Shown here: in pieces, positions 36,196 to 46,021 of the stretch
Numbering within the stretch: position 1 is the stretch's first letter
How the letters are laid out: each line of letters begins with the position of its first letter
DNA from: Cellvibrio sp. KY-GH-1
GTDB taxonomy: Bacteria; Pseudomonadota; Gammaproteobacteria; Pseudomonadales; Cellvibrionaceae
Reading direction: 5' to 3'
DNA: 64,000 nt
NCBI RefSeq assembly: GCF_008806975.1
Contig: NZ_CP031728.1
Location: 2,232,001 to 2,296,000 of the forward strand
Notes under the pieces: generated by a model
Seen by the model: only the letters and a program-made list of their open reading frames with translations
What the model was told of the DNA's origin: nothing
The model's database searches: none
Position numbers and translations under genes: made by a program

Positions 36196-37224
36196 ATGCC
36201 TAAACAATACCAACCGCCATTCAGCATAAGCCTGCAGACGCTTAAACGAGTAAGCGAGATCAGCGAAGCCGTTGGGCGGTTGAGTGCGCAGATGGAACCC
36301 TTGGATTCGCTCCGGTTGCGCCGCGCGAACCGCATTCGCACGATTCAGGGTTCGTTGGCCATTGAGGGCAACACACTTAACGAAGCGCAAATTACCGCGA
36401 TTCTGGAAGGTAAACGCGTTATTGCCCCACCGCGCGAAATTCAAGAAGTTCACAACGCCTTTGCGGCCTATGAAAAATTGTTGGATTGGAGCCCCGCCAA
36501 CGAAGTCCATTTATTGGAAGCTCATGCATTATTAATGCGCGGTTTGATTAATGAAGCAGGTTACTACCGCACAGGTGGCGTAGGCGTAATGGCCGGCGAT
36601 AAAGTGATTCATATGGCACCCGGTGCCAACCGTGTACCCAAGCTGATGGAAGACCTACTCACATGGCTGGCAACGACTGAAACACCGCCACTTATCGCGA
36701 GTTGTGTTTTCCATTACGAATTTGAATTTATCCACCCTTTTGCAGACGGCAATGGGCGCATGGGTAGGCTATGGCAAACATTAATCCTCAGCCAATGGAA
36801 CTCACTATTTGCGCACATTCCAGTAGAGAGCATGGTTCACCAGCATCAAGCCGAGTATTACCAAGCGCTGCAAGAAAGCACAGACAAAACCGATTCGGCG
36901 CCCTTTATAGAATTTATGCTGGAGCGAATTTTTGACGCAGTGAATGCTACGCCCAACTACAACAGCGACCAAGTAAGCGACCAAGTAAGCGACCAAGTAG
37001 CAAGGCTGTTGCGTGCTCTGAGTAAACAGCCGCTTACCAATCAGGCGTTAATGCTTGAGCTGGCACTGAGTCATCGCCCCAGTTTCCGCAACAATTACTT
37101 AAACCCGGCACTTGATGCAGGTTTAATAGAACGTACCCAGCCAGCCTCTCCCCGCAGCCCTACGCAAAAGTATCGACTCACTGCTAAAGGCCGTGAGTGG
37201 TTATTCATTAACACAAGGACATAA
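36196..37224 (+). CDS. Fic-domain protein inside the restriction operon
   Basis: The protein has 342 residues. The Fic active site HPFADGNGRMGR has catalytic His180; such enzymes usually transfer AMP to target proteins. An N-terminal inhibitory motif (SLAIEGN, Ser53 and Glu57) marks the self-inhibited class II type. A linker with three SDQV units is followed by a C-terminal winged helix (about 260-342) that may bind DNA. It lies between hsdS and hsdR, and hsdR starts two bases after its stop. Targets are unknown. Confidence 0.93.
   Translation: MPKQYQPPFSISLQTLKRVSEISEAVGRLSAQMEPLDSLRLRRANRIRTIQGSLAIEGNTLNEAQITAILEGKRVIAPPREIQEVHNAFAAYEKLLDWSPANEVHLLEAHALLMRGLINEAGYYRTGGVGVMAGDKVIHMAPGANRVPKLMEDLLTWLATTETPPLIASCVFHYEFEFIHPFADGNGRMGRLWQTLILSQWNSLFAHIPVESMVHQHQAEYYQALQESTDKTDSAPFIEFMLERIFDAVNATPNYNSDQVSDQVSDQVARLLRALSKQPLTNQALMLELALSHRPSFRNNYLNPALDAGLIERTQPASPRSPTQKYRLTAKGREWLFINTRT
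36963..36998 (+). repeat. 12-bp repeat, three copies, in the Fic gene
   Basis: AGCGACCAAGTA occurs three times in a row and encodes three SDQV units between the Fic domain and the winged helix. Loss or gain of a unit keeps the frame and would change linker length. Confidence 0.95.
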
Positions 37225-37225
37225 C

Positions 37226-40200
37226 ATGGTCAGCCAAACCAATGAACAAGCGCTGGAAATGGCGATTGAAAAAGTACTCACCGGTTTTACTAGCGCCAAA
37301 GTCAATGAGGCTGACGCACAGGACGCGGTGCAAACCCCCTATACCGCACACCAAGGTTTTGTGCGCGGTTTAGCCAGTGACTTTAACGCCCAATACGCGC
37401 TGGATACCTGCTTGTTCTGGCAGTTTTTGCAAAACACCCAACAGCCCGAGTTGGACAAGCTGCAAAAAAATAACCCCAATGATTGGCAGCTTAAAATTCT
37501 GGAGCGGTTTGACCGCTTAATGAAAAAACACGGCATTTTACATTTGCTGAAAAAAGGTTTGGGCGTGGACGACGCACATTTTTCACTCATGCACCCGGCA
37601 CCACTAGCGAGTAGTAGCGAAACAGTAAAACAGAATTTCGCTGCAAATATTTTTAGCTGCACTCGCCAGGTTCGTTATTCACTGGCAAACCCGCTGCAAG
37701 AAATTGACATGGTGCTGTTCATTAATGGCATACCGCTTATCACTCTGGAATTAAAAAATGCCTGGACGGGACAAACCGCCCGCTACCACGGCCAAAAACA
37801 ATACCGCGAAGACCGCGACATCAATCAGCCACTACTGAATTTTGCACGCTGCTTGGTACACATGGCGGTGGATACTGATGAAGTATTTATGACCACCAAG
37901 TTAGCGGGAAAAAGCACTTATTTTTTGCCACTTAATAAAGGTAACAACTTCGGCCAAGGCAACCCGCCTAACCCTTATGGCCACAAAACTGATTATTTGT
38001 GGCGTGAGCTTTTTACCAAAGCCAGTTTAGCCAACATTATCCAGCATTTTGTGCGCTTGGATGGCAGCAGTAGTGAACCGCTCAACAAGCGCTCACTCTA
38101 TTTCCCACGCTATCACCAGTTGGATGTGGTACGTAAATTAATTAAAGATGTGGCGGAAAACGGCGTTGGCAAAACCTATTTAATTCAGCACTCCGCCGGT
38201 TCCGGTAAATCCAACTCCATCACCTGGGCGGCTTATCAATTGATTGAAGTCTACCCGGCAACGGCTTTCACGCCGGGCGCCAAAGCGGTAGACCAACCCT
38301 TGTTTGATTCGGTGATTGTGGTTACCGACCGCCGTCTGCTGGATAAACAACTGCGCGATAACATTAAAGAATTTTCCGAGGTGAAAAATATTATCGCACC
38401 CGCGTTTAAGTCGGCGGATTTAAAAGCGGCGCTGGAAAACGGCAAAAAAATTATTATCACCACCATCCAAAAGTTCCCGTTTATTGTGGATGGTATTGCC
38501 GATTTGAGCGATAAACGTTTTGCAGTGATTATCGATGAAGCTCATAGCTCCCAAAGCGGTAGCGCCCACGACAAAATGAATAGCGCCATGGGCAAGCAAG
38601 AAGACGCCGATGCCGAAGATGCGCAGGACAAAATTCTAGCCGCCATGCAAGCACGCAAAATGCGAGGCAACGCTTCTTACCTCGCGTTTACCGCAACTCC
38701 CAAAAACACCACCTTGGAAAAATTTGGGGTGCGGCAGGCCGATGGCAGTTTTACACCTTTTCACTTGTACTCCATGAAGCAGGCGATAGAAGAAGGTTTT
38801 ATTCTGGATGTACTGGCCAATTACACCACCTACAAAAGCTATTACGAAATTCAAAAATCCATTGCAGACAACCCCTTATTTGATAAGAAAAAAGCCCAGA
38901 AAAAATTGCGTGCTTATGTGGAGCGCAGCCAGCAAACCATCAATATTAAAGCCGAGATTATGCTGGAGCATTTCAGCCAGCATGTTGTTATCGCCAAAAA
39001 GCTGGCTAATAAAGGCAAAGCGATGGTGGTAACACAAAATATTGAAGCGGCCATTCGTTATTACCACGCCATTAATAATCTATTGCTGCAACAAGGCTAT
39101 CCCTTTAAAGCCTTGATTGCGTTTTCCGGTACGAAAGAAGTGGATGGTGTGGAATACACCGAGGCCGGAATAAATGGTTTTGCTGAAGCCGATACCAAAG
39201 ATAAATTCGACAGCGATGACTATCGCATTCTGGTAGTAGCCAATAAATATCTGACCGGTTTTGATCAACCCAAACTCTGTGCCATGTATGTGGACAAAAA
39301 GCTCGCCAGCGTGCTTTGCGTGCAAACACTCTCGCGCCTGAATCGCGCCGCGCCCAAGTTGGGTAAAAAAACCGAAGACCTGTTTGTACTGGATTTTTTC
39401 AACAGCAGCGATGAAATTAAAAAAGCCTTTGACCCTTTTTACACCTCCACCAGCTTGTCAGAGGAGACTGACGTAAATGTACTTCACGACCTGAAAGACT
39501 CACTGGATGAGTTGGGTGTATATGAGTGGATGGAGGTGGAAGAATTTAATAAGCGTTTCTGGACCAATGAGGATGGTGAAAAACTCAGTGTGATTATCGA
39601 TATCGCCGCCAACCGCTTTAATCATGAGTTGGGGTTGGAAAACGAGCAAAAAATTAAATTTAAAGTGCAGTCCAAACAATTTGTAAAAATTTATGGGCAA
39701 ATGGCTTCAATCATGCCCTACCAGGTTGTCGCTTGGGAAAAGCTATTTTGGTTTCTGAAATTTTTAGTGCCCAAACTGAAAGTGCAAGACCCGAATGAAA
39801 AACTGCTGGATGAGCTATTGGAGTCAGTGGATTTGAATTCCTACGGCTTACAGCGCGTACAACTCAACCAATCTATCGGTTTGGATGCCACTGAAAGCGA
39901 GCTTGATCCGCAAAACCCCAACCCGCGCAACCCACAATCTGGAGGCGAAGAGGAAGACCGACTTGATGACATTATCAAAACCTTCAATGAGCGATGGTTT
40001 CAAGGTTGGAGCGCCACACCTGAAGAACAGCGAATTAAGTTTGTCAGTATGACGGACAGCATGAAAAATCACCCGGACTTTGCTGAGAAATACCAGAACA
40101 ACCCAGACCCACACAATCGTAACCTGGCATTCGAAAAAATCCTCAAGGAAATAATGTTGCAACGCCGCAAGGATGAACTGGAGCTTTATAAACTTTTTGC

Positions 40201-40261
40201 CAACGACGCAGCCTTTAAATCTTCCCTTATTCATAGCCTTCAGCAAGCCGTGGACCGCTGA
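37226..40261 (+). CDS. hsdR: type I restriction endonuclease HsdR
   Basis: The protein has 1011 residues from the ATG at 37226. The N-terminal nuclease domain shows Asp and Glu-x-Lys of the PD-(D/E)xK type (EIDMVLFINGIPLITLELKN). The translocase has Walker A HSAGSGKSNS, DEAH box IDEAHSSQSG, FTATPKNT (motif III) and QTLSRLNRAAP (motif VI). A C-terminal helical region binds the methyltransferase core. If HsdM is truly broken the nuclease should be harmless, because type I cutting needs the HsdM2S core. Confidence 0.95.
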   Translation: MVSQTNEQALEMAIEKVLTGFTSAKVNEADAQDAVQTPYTAHQGFVRGLASDFNAQYALDTCLFWQFLQNTQQPELDKLQKNNPNDWQLKILERFDRLMKKHGILHLLKKGLGVDDAHFSLMHPAPLASSSETVKQNFAANIFSCTRQVRYSLANPLQEIDMVLFINGIPLITLELKNAWTGQTARYHGQKQYREDRDINQPLLNFARCLVHMAVDTDEVFMTTKLAGKSTYFLPLNKGNNFGQGNPPNPYGHKTDYLWRELFTKASLANIIQHFVRLDGSSSEPLNKRSLYFPRYHQLDVVRKLIKDVAENGVGKTYLIQHSAGSGKSNSITWAAYQLIEVYPATAFTPGAKAVDQPLFDSVIVVTDRRLLDKQLRDNIKEFSEVKNIIAPAFKSADLKAALENGKKIIITTIQKFPFIVDGIADLSDKRFAVIIDEAHSSQSGSAHDKMNSAMGKQEDADAEDAQDKILAAMQARKMRGNASYLAFTATPKNTTLEKFGVRQADGSFTPFHLYSMKQAIEEGFILDVLANYTTYKSYYEIQKSIADNPLFDKKKAQKKLRAYVERSQQTINIKAEIMLEHFSQHVVIAKKLANKGKAMVVTQNIEAAIRYYHAINNLLLQQGYPFKALIAFSGTKEVDGVEYTEAGINGFAEADTKDKFDSDDYRILVVANKYLTGFDQPKLCAMYVDKKLASVLCVQTLSRLNRAAPKLGKKTEDLFVLDFFNSSDEIKKAFDPFYTSTSLSEETDVNVLHDLKDSLDELGVYEWMEVEEFNKRFWTNEDGEKLSVIIDIAANRFNHELGLENEQKIKFKVQSKQFVKIYGQMASIMPYQVVAWEKLFWFLKFLVPKLKVQDPNEKLLDELLESVDLNSYGLQRVQLNQSIGLDATESELDPQNPNPRNPQSGGEEEDRLDDIIKTFNERWFQGWSATPEEQRIKFVSMTDSMKNHPDFAEKYQNNPDPHNRNLAFEKILKEIMLQRRKDELELYKLFANDAAFKSSLIHSLQQAVDR

Positions 40262-40275
40262 ATCTCCTAAAAATG

Positions 40276-40309
40276 AAAAAAGCCACCCAACACTGCGGTG
40301 GCTTTTTTA
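40276..40309. terminator. bidirectional terminator between hsdR and yhdP
   Basis: A 12-bp stem (AAAAAAGCCACC with GGTGGCTTTTTT) has a 10-base loop and lies between the convergent hsdR and yhdP genes. T runs are present in both directions. Confidence 0.92.
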
Positions 40310-40323
40310 TTTTGAATTTCTTA

Positions 40324-43300
40324 CTAACGCCGTCGTCGCTTGGGCGGTGGGTCTTTTTCATCTTCAGATTTATTGACGCTATCACGCAAACTTTTTTCGC
40401 TTTCAAACAAGCGATCAAAACGCATTTTGGGATCACTCCAACTGCCTTTGATGGTGTAGCTGAGGCTGGTGGCTTGATCTACCTGTTTTTTGAATAATTT
40501 GCTGACCAGATAAACACCGGCAGCAGCGGGCAAGCCTGTCGCCAGGGCGGCAAAAAAGGTGAGATTACCAGTCACTGGCAAAGTAGCGATTAAACGAGTA
40601 TTGATGGTTTCATCGCGTAAATTAATTGTGCCGGCCATTTGCAAACCACTAGAGGGTGTGCGCACCAGCAGCGGATCTTCAAAGACCAGGGTGCCTTGAT
40701 TAAAGCGTACCTTGCCGTTGATTTCGTCGTAGGCCAAACCGCTTTTGTAGAGGTCAGAAAAATCCAGGCGCATACGGCGCGCGAGCGAGTCAAAGTTGAG
40801 AATGGAGAGTAGCCGCAGGATTCCGTCGCCCGCACTGGCGTCGCGTTTGAAGCGACCATTTTCCATGTGGATACGCATCTCACCACCCAGCGCAACCAGA
40901 CTAAAATCCTGCGGGGAGCCCGGCCAGAACAGATCTGTCTCGTAGCGCGCCAATTTACTTTCAATCGTGTCAGGCTTTTTCCATTCGCGCAGTACCGCGC
41001 CCATATCTCCGGCGGTCAGTACGCCCATAAAGTGCGTTTGCATTCCCTGCGAGGTATAACCCCACTGGATTTGCGCACCAGGGTTTTCTTCGGTACCGGC
41101 AATAGTGACGCCGCGAATGCTGCCGCGAATCTGATCGATCAACACACCCTGCGCATTCGGGCGCAATTGCAACGACCAACTGCCAAAATTATCGCCATCT
41201 AACGACAGGGTTTTGATACTCACATTCGCCAGCGGAATGGTGCGCGGATCAAGTAATTTGGGCTCGGGCGGTGCGAGTGCTGCATCGCCGCTTTCCTCCT
41301 TGGTCAGTGCAGCTTCAGTCTCAGCGGCGACCACATTTTCTTCATCACCCAGCGCGGCTTTGGTGAGGGCCAGATAGTCGAGGTTTACCTCCAGCGGCAC
41401 AAGACTGCTTGACGGTACCAGCAGCTCTCCAGCAACTTGAGGATTGGCAACCTTTAAATTCCAACCTGCTTGCACAGGCACGGCCACTACGTGTAAATCT
41501 TTCAGGGTCAAGGCGCCCAACTCATAATGGCCAACCACCAAATCGGTGCGGAACGGCAAACCGGCAATGCGCCCCACACCGTCGGACTCGGTGGCAAGCA
41601 TTTCCTCAACCTCCTGCGCCGTGCGCGGAGCGTTTAGGCCACGTGCCACCACCGGGGTTAGCTGCTCACTGAAGTCCCGATAGCGAGTTTGCACTGCTTT
41701 CCATAAATCCAAATTCACATCAGGCACATACCCCGAAACGACAAACTCATTGCCGCTACCTAACTGGGCATCACTGCCCAACGCAATATTGGCCGAGAGC
41801 AAGCGGTTATGACGGCGATCCAACCGCAGCAGGCTCTGGGTATTTTCGCCATAGGCCAGATGAATTTGCGCTTGGGCATCTTGCAGCCAATATTGGAAAA
41901 CCAGCGGGCGGGTCTGTTCTGCTGTTTTGCCATAAGGCGCTGGCAAATCGACTTTTACGCCTTGCAACTCACTGGTAACGGTAATTGCTGCGAAGGCGTC
42001 ATTGGCAAATTCAACCGGTGTTTGCAGTGGCGCGGCAGCGGCTTCCGGACTTAACTCCACCGCTTTGCTCTGGCGCGGACGATGATTCAATTCCACCATC
42101 GCCTGATAGGGCAACTTATCCTCCATAAACAATACTTCCGGGCGCTTGCTCCAGTAAGCCAGTTGTCGCGCATCTACCGCACCCGCCAGACTAATCAAGG
42201 TTTTGTTGTAGGTTTCCTGTTTTTCACTCGCCAGCTTTTGGGTGCTGAGCTCTGCGGTTAACGACTCGCCAAAAACCTGCCCGCGCAGCTCGCGACTACC
42301 AATACCTGTGTCGCTGTTATAGCTGATGTGACCGTTCAAATCGGTCACACTTAAATTGAGGTTTTGTAGTTCAAACAGCGGTGATTGCAGATCCACATCG
42401 ACTTGTTGGCGATGGCCGAACGGCTTTGCTTCGCCGGTTCCAATGGGAATATCCAGTTCCAGCTGCGCGCGCATTTCACCTTGCATAGTCCAGGAATCCA
42501 GGCTGGAACCCATGTATTTGCGCATTTCACCTTCGCGCAACACGCGAATTCCATCGCTCGCTGGCCCATTAATTTGGCCAGTCACCTGCAACAAGGACCC
42601 ATGGCCTTGAGCGCGCGGGTTCACCAGTACTTCAACGCCTTGAGCCCGACTATCCAACAGGCGCGCCGAGTTAACACTGGCTGCAACCTTGGTATCCGTA
42701 ACCAGCAAACGCCCCTGCAGGTCAGTTAACGCCGGCCAACCAGAATGATAATTGAGCGCGGCGCGGTCCAAATCCAGATACAACTGATAAGTGCGCGCCA
42801 TGGGGTTTTTAGTATTGAGCGTACCGCGATAGACGAAGCCGGCCTCGTTGGCCAAGCCTGGGTTCTCTAAACCAATACTACTGGCAAGCCAGGTGGCGAG
42901 GGTCGCCGGAATGGTGGCGGGCGTGTATTTTTTATAAAGACTGGCATTGAGCGTCTGACCACCAATCTGCAAATACAAATCTATATCACCGGTATTGCGT
43001 TTCCAGGGCAGCCCGAGCCACATATAGCCACGCGCCAGCTCATCGCCCTTGCGGAATTCCAGCTGGCCGCTGTTAACGTAAATCTGGTTATTTTCAGGTT
43101 GCAAATGCCAGGCGACCTGGCCTTTGGCGGAGTCATATTCCATGGGTGCCGCGTAAGTAGGAGAGTAATGCATCGAAAAGCCACGACGGGAATCGATATC
43201 GACAAAGCCGCCTTTTTGCCCGACCTGCAAGTATCCGTCTACCCCCACCAGCGCTGGCACGCCCTGCCAAGCGTTAACCGCGACTTGATCCAGGCTGGCC

Positions 43301-44523
43301 CGTAATTGCCAGTCTCTGGGTTGTTGAATTGGCAGACTTAGCTGGATATTACGCAATTGGCCGCGCGGATTCAGCGTACGCAAGACTTCCTGTAATCGCG
43401 CGGTTCCCAAGGCGCCTGCACCATCGAGCATATGCGTCAAACGTTCGAGATCCAGATTATCCAGGCTCACCTTAAGGGGTTGCTGGAATCCACTCGAACT
43501 CGCCGCCAGATTCAGTCCATTGATTTGCTGGTCTTTCATCGCGGCATTGATTTGCTGTAACCCCAAACGCCATTCACCCCCGGGCAACCAAAACCCGGTT
43601 AGTTCGGTCGCAAAATCATCCAAGGCCAAATTGCGCTCACCCAGCGGCAAAGCCAGGCGTTGTACTCCCAGGCTACCGACCAAATCATAACCTTTACCGC
43701 CCGCGCGGGTTTCGAACCAGATATTCGCATCCACTTGCCCTTCGCCGTGTAGCGCTGACTTGCCGCCCAATAAAAAAGCGCTGGCAGCTGCAATGGGCTC
43801 GCTGGTCGGGAAACGATTGAGCTGCAAATAACCTTTGCTTAGAAACTGTTGGGTATCGCGCGGGTCGCCCTTACCTTCCACGACAAAATACACGGTACGA
43901 GGCTGGTCGCCTACGTCTATCTGTAATGCGAGGCGATGGAAATCATCGGCGTTTTCCAACAACAGATAGGGTGAGTTCAGCTGTATTTGTTGTCCGGAAT
44001 GAAATGTGAAGCCCAAATGACTGCGCTGAAATTCAATCCGGGTGGACAAGAGCAGCATGTCCACCAAAGTATCCAACTGCGCACGCGTATTATTGGCAGG
44101 CGTAGCGCTAGTGCGCGGCAACCCGGGGATCTGCCAAAAGCCTTCGGACGTCTGGGTAAAATTCATATCGACCTGAGTGAGCACCAGGCTGCTCCACACC
44201 GGCCGGAAATTTAGTAGCGATTCAAGAATATCCAGCCGCAACCGAGCCTGCTGCAGGGCGATAATCGGCTGCCCCTCCTGACTGTAGATGCTGAAATCCT
44301 GCACCACCAGGCTAGGCTTTAATCCAGTCCAGTCCGATTCGATATGACCGATGTTGACCCGCGCATTAAGCGTGGAAGAAAGGTATGAAGCAATGCTGTG
44401 GTTATAGTCGCCCAACAAATGGGAAAAGCTCCGCCCCGACTGCACCAGCACTGCCAACAAAATCAGTGCCAAGGCAGTCAGCAGATAAAACCACTTAACC
44501 AATTTGCGAAATGCGCGCCTCAT
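40324..44523 (-). CDS. yhdP: YhdP family AsmA-like envelope protein
   Basis: The protein has 1399 residues with one N-terminal membrane helix (about 12-30) and a very long periplasmic beta-rich body ending in the AsmA-like C-terminal domain (ALATGLPAAAGVYLVSKLF near 1330). YhdP, TamB and YdbH are known to move phospholipids to the outer membrane as long hydrophobic-grooved bridges. Length, start and position after rng match YhdP. The C-terminus is a basic tail (PPPKRRRR). It is the last gene of the minus-strand mre-rng unit. Confidence 0.93.
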   Translation of the reverse strand: MRRAFRKLVKWFYLLTALALILLAVLVQSGRSFSHLLGDYNHSIASYLSSTLNARVNIGHIESDWTGLKPSLVVQDFSIYSQEGQPIIALQQARLRLDILESLLNFRPVWSSLVLTQVDMNFTQTSEGFWQIPGLPRTSATPANNTRAQLDTLVDMLLLSTRIEFQRSHLGFTFHSGQQIQLNSPYLLLENADDFHRLALQIDVGDQPRTVYFVVEGKGDPRDTQQFLSKGYLQLNRFPTSEPIAAASAFLLGGKSALHGEGQVDANIWFETRAGGKGYDLVGSLGVQRLALPLGERNLALDDFATELTGFWLPGGEWRLGLQQINAAMKDQQINGLNLAASSSGFQQPLKVSLDNLDLERLTHMLDGAGALGTARLQEVLRTLNPRGQLRNIQLSLPIQQPRDWQLRASLDQVAVNAWQGVPALVGVDGYLQVGQKGGFVDIDSRRGFSMHYSPTYAAPMEYDSAKGQVAWHLQPENNQIYVNSGQLEFRKGDELARGYMWLGLPWKRNTGDIDLYLQIGGQTLNASLYKKYTPATIPATLATWLASSIGLENPGLANEAGFVYRGTLNTKNPMARTYQLYLDLDRAALNYHSGWPALTDLQGRLLVTDTKVAASVNSARLLDSRAQGVEVLVNPRAQGHGSLLQVTGQINGPASDGIRVLREGEMRKYMGSSLDSWTMQGEMRAQLELDIPIGTGEAKPFGHRQQVDVDLQSPLFELQNLNLSVTDLNGHISYNSDTGIGSRELRGQVFGESLTAELSTQKLASEKQETYNKTLISLAGAVDARQLAYWSKRPEVLFMEDKLPYQAMVELNHRPRQSKAVELSPEAAAAPLQTPVEFANDAFAAITVTSELQGVKVDLPAPYGKTAEQTRPLVFQYWLQDAQAQIHLAYGENTQSLLRLDRRHNRLLSANIALGSDAQLGSGNEFVVSGYVPDVNLDLWKAVQTRYRDFSEQLTPVVARGLNAPRTAQEVEEMLATESDGVGRIAGLPFRTDLVVGHYELGALTLKDLHVVAVPVQAGWNLKVANPQVAGELLVPSSSLVPLEVNLDYLALTKAALGDEENVVAAETEAALTKEESGDAALAPPEPKLLDPRTIPLANVSIKTLSLDGDNFGSWSLQLRPNAQGVLIDQIRGSIRGVTIAGTEENPGAQIQWGYTSQGMQTHFMGVLTAGDMGAVLREWKKPDTIESKLARYETDLFWPGSPQDFSLVALGGEMRIHMENGRFKRDASAGDGILRLLSILNFDSLARRMRLDFSDLYKSGLAYDEINGKVRFNQGTLVFEDPLLVRTPSSGLQMAGTINLRDETINTRLIATLPVTGNLTFFAALATGLPAAAGVYLVSKLFKKQVDQATSLSYTIKGSWSDPKMRFDRLFESEKSLRDSVNKSEDEKDPPPKRRRR

Positions 44524-44551
44524 TAAACGTCAGAGTTTCCCAGCCAAAAAA

Positions 44552-46021
44552 TTAAACCAACACAATATCGTATTGCTCTTGATGGAATACGGCTTCAACC
44601 CTGAACTCGATCGTCCGCCGGATAAAGGCCTCCAGATCCGCCACATAGGCTGCTTCTTCATCCAACAAACGATCTACTACTACTTGCGAGGCCAGCACCA
44701 AAAACTTTTCGTTGTCGTAGGTACGCGCCATTCGCAGGATTTCCCGGAAAATTTCGTAGCACACAGTTTCGGCGGATTTCACCTGCCCGCGCCCCTGGCA
44801 TACAGGACAAGGCTCGCACAGCATCTGCTCCAGAGATTCGCGTGTGCGCTTGCGTGCCATCTCTACCAGCCCCAGCTCGGATACACCGGTAATACGGGTT
44901 TTGGCATGATCCTTTTCCAGTGCTTTCTCCAGAGTACGCAACACCTGACGCTGGTGCTCCGGGTCCTTCATGTCGATAAAATCGAGGATGATAATCCCAC
45001 CCAGATTACGCAGGCGCAGTTGCCGTGCAATCGCCGAGGCCGCTTCCAGATTGGTCTTGAAAATCGTTTCTTCCAGATTGCGATGGCCGACAAACGCACC
45101 AGTGTTTACATCCACCGTGGTCATGGCTTCGGTCTGCTCGATAATCAAATAGCCGCTGGATTTAAGCGCTACACGCGGCTCTAATGCACGGTGGATTTCC
45201 TCTTCTACACCATACAGCTCCAGCAGCGGCCGATCGCCACTGTAAAGATCGATCAAATCAATTAACTGGGGCGCATATTTGGACGCAAATTCGAGCATTT
45301 GCTGGAAGGTCAGGCGTGAATCCACTCTGACCCGATCAATAGGCGCGCGCGCCATATCACGCAGGGCGCGCAGATAGAGCGGCATATCGCGATGAAGTTC
45401 CGCTGGCACACCCAATCCTGGCAATTTATGAGTCAAATCCTCCCACAGGCGCAACAGAAAGGGGATGTCCGCCACTATAGACTCCGCTTCAGCGCCTTCC
45501 GCTACCGTGCGTACGATAAAGCCACCTTTAATGTCCTGCTCAGCGACTGCCGTCTCCACAGCCTGACGCAAACGCTCGCGTTCAGGCTCATCTTCGATAC
45601 GGGTGGAGACTCCAATGTGATTGGCATTGGGCATATATACGAGATAACGGGAAGACAAGGTCAAGTGAGTGGTAAGACGCGCACCCTTGGTGCTGATGGG
45701 GTCTTTCGCTACTTGAACAAGTAAGGTCTGGCCTTCACGCACCAGTGAGCGAATATCTGGCACTTCGGTGCGACGCACCTCACCTTCCGGAGGCTCCGGC
45801 ATCATGTCAGCGGCATGGATAAATCCCGTGCGCTCCAAACCTATCTCCACAAAAGCAGCCTGCATACCGGGCAAAACCCTTACAACCTTGCCCTTATAGA
45901 TATTGCCAACATAGGTTTCCCCATGGCTGCGTTCGATGTAGAACTCTTGCACTACCCCGTTTTCAACCAGGGCAACACGGGTTTCCACCGGGGATACGTT
46001 AATCAGAATTTCTTCACTCAT
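44552..46021 (-). CDS. rng: ribonuclease G
   Basis: The protein has 489 residues from the ATG at 46021 (MSEEILINV). It has an S1 domain (about 38-120; GNIYKGKVVRVLPGMQAAFV), an RNase H-like and catalytic DNase I-like domain (DVNTGAFVG, IIILDFIDM), and the Zn-link CEPCPVCQGRG. The last part matches RNase G, without the long C-terminal scaffold of RNase E. It processes the 5' end of 16S rRNA and some mRNAs. It overlaps maf by 4 bases. Confidence 0.97.
   Translation of the reverse strand: MSEEILINVSPVETRVALVENGVVQEFYIERSHGETYVGNIYKGKVVRVLPGMQAAFVEIGLERTGFIHAADMMPEPPEGEVRRTEVPDIRSLVREGQTLLVQVAKDPISTKGARLTTHLTLSSRYLVYMPNANHIGVSTRIEDEPERERLRQAVETAVAEQDIKGGFIVRTVAEGAEAESIVADIPFLLRLWEDLTHKLPGLGVPAELHRDMPLYLRALRDMARAPIDRVRVDSRLTFQQMLEFASKYAPQLIDLIDLYSGDRPLLELYGVEEEIHRALEPRVALKSSGYLIIEQTEAMTTVDVNTGAFVGHRNLEETIFKTNLEAASAIARQLRLRNLGGIIILDFIDMKDPEHQRQVLRTLEKALEKDHAKTRITGVSELGLVEMARKRTRESLEQMLCEPCPVCQGRGQVKSAETVCYEIFREILRMARTYDNEKFLVLASQVVVDRLLDEEAAYVADLEAFIRRTIEFRVEAVFHQEQYDIVLV

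Noticed and set aside
44504..45184. Plus-strand frame of 226 codons
   Set aside because: It is fully antisense to rng, which has complete family motifs.
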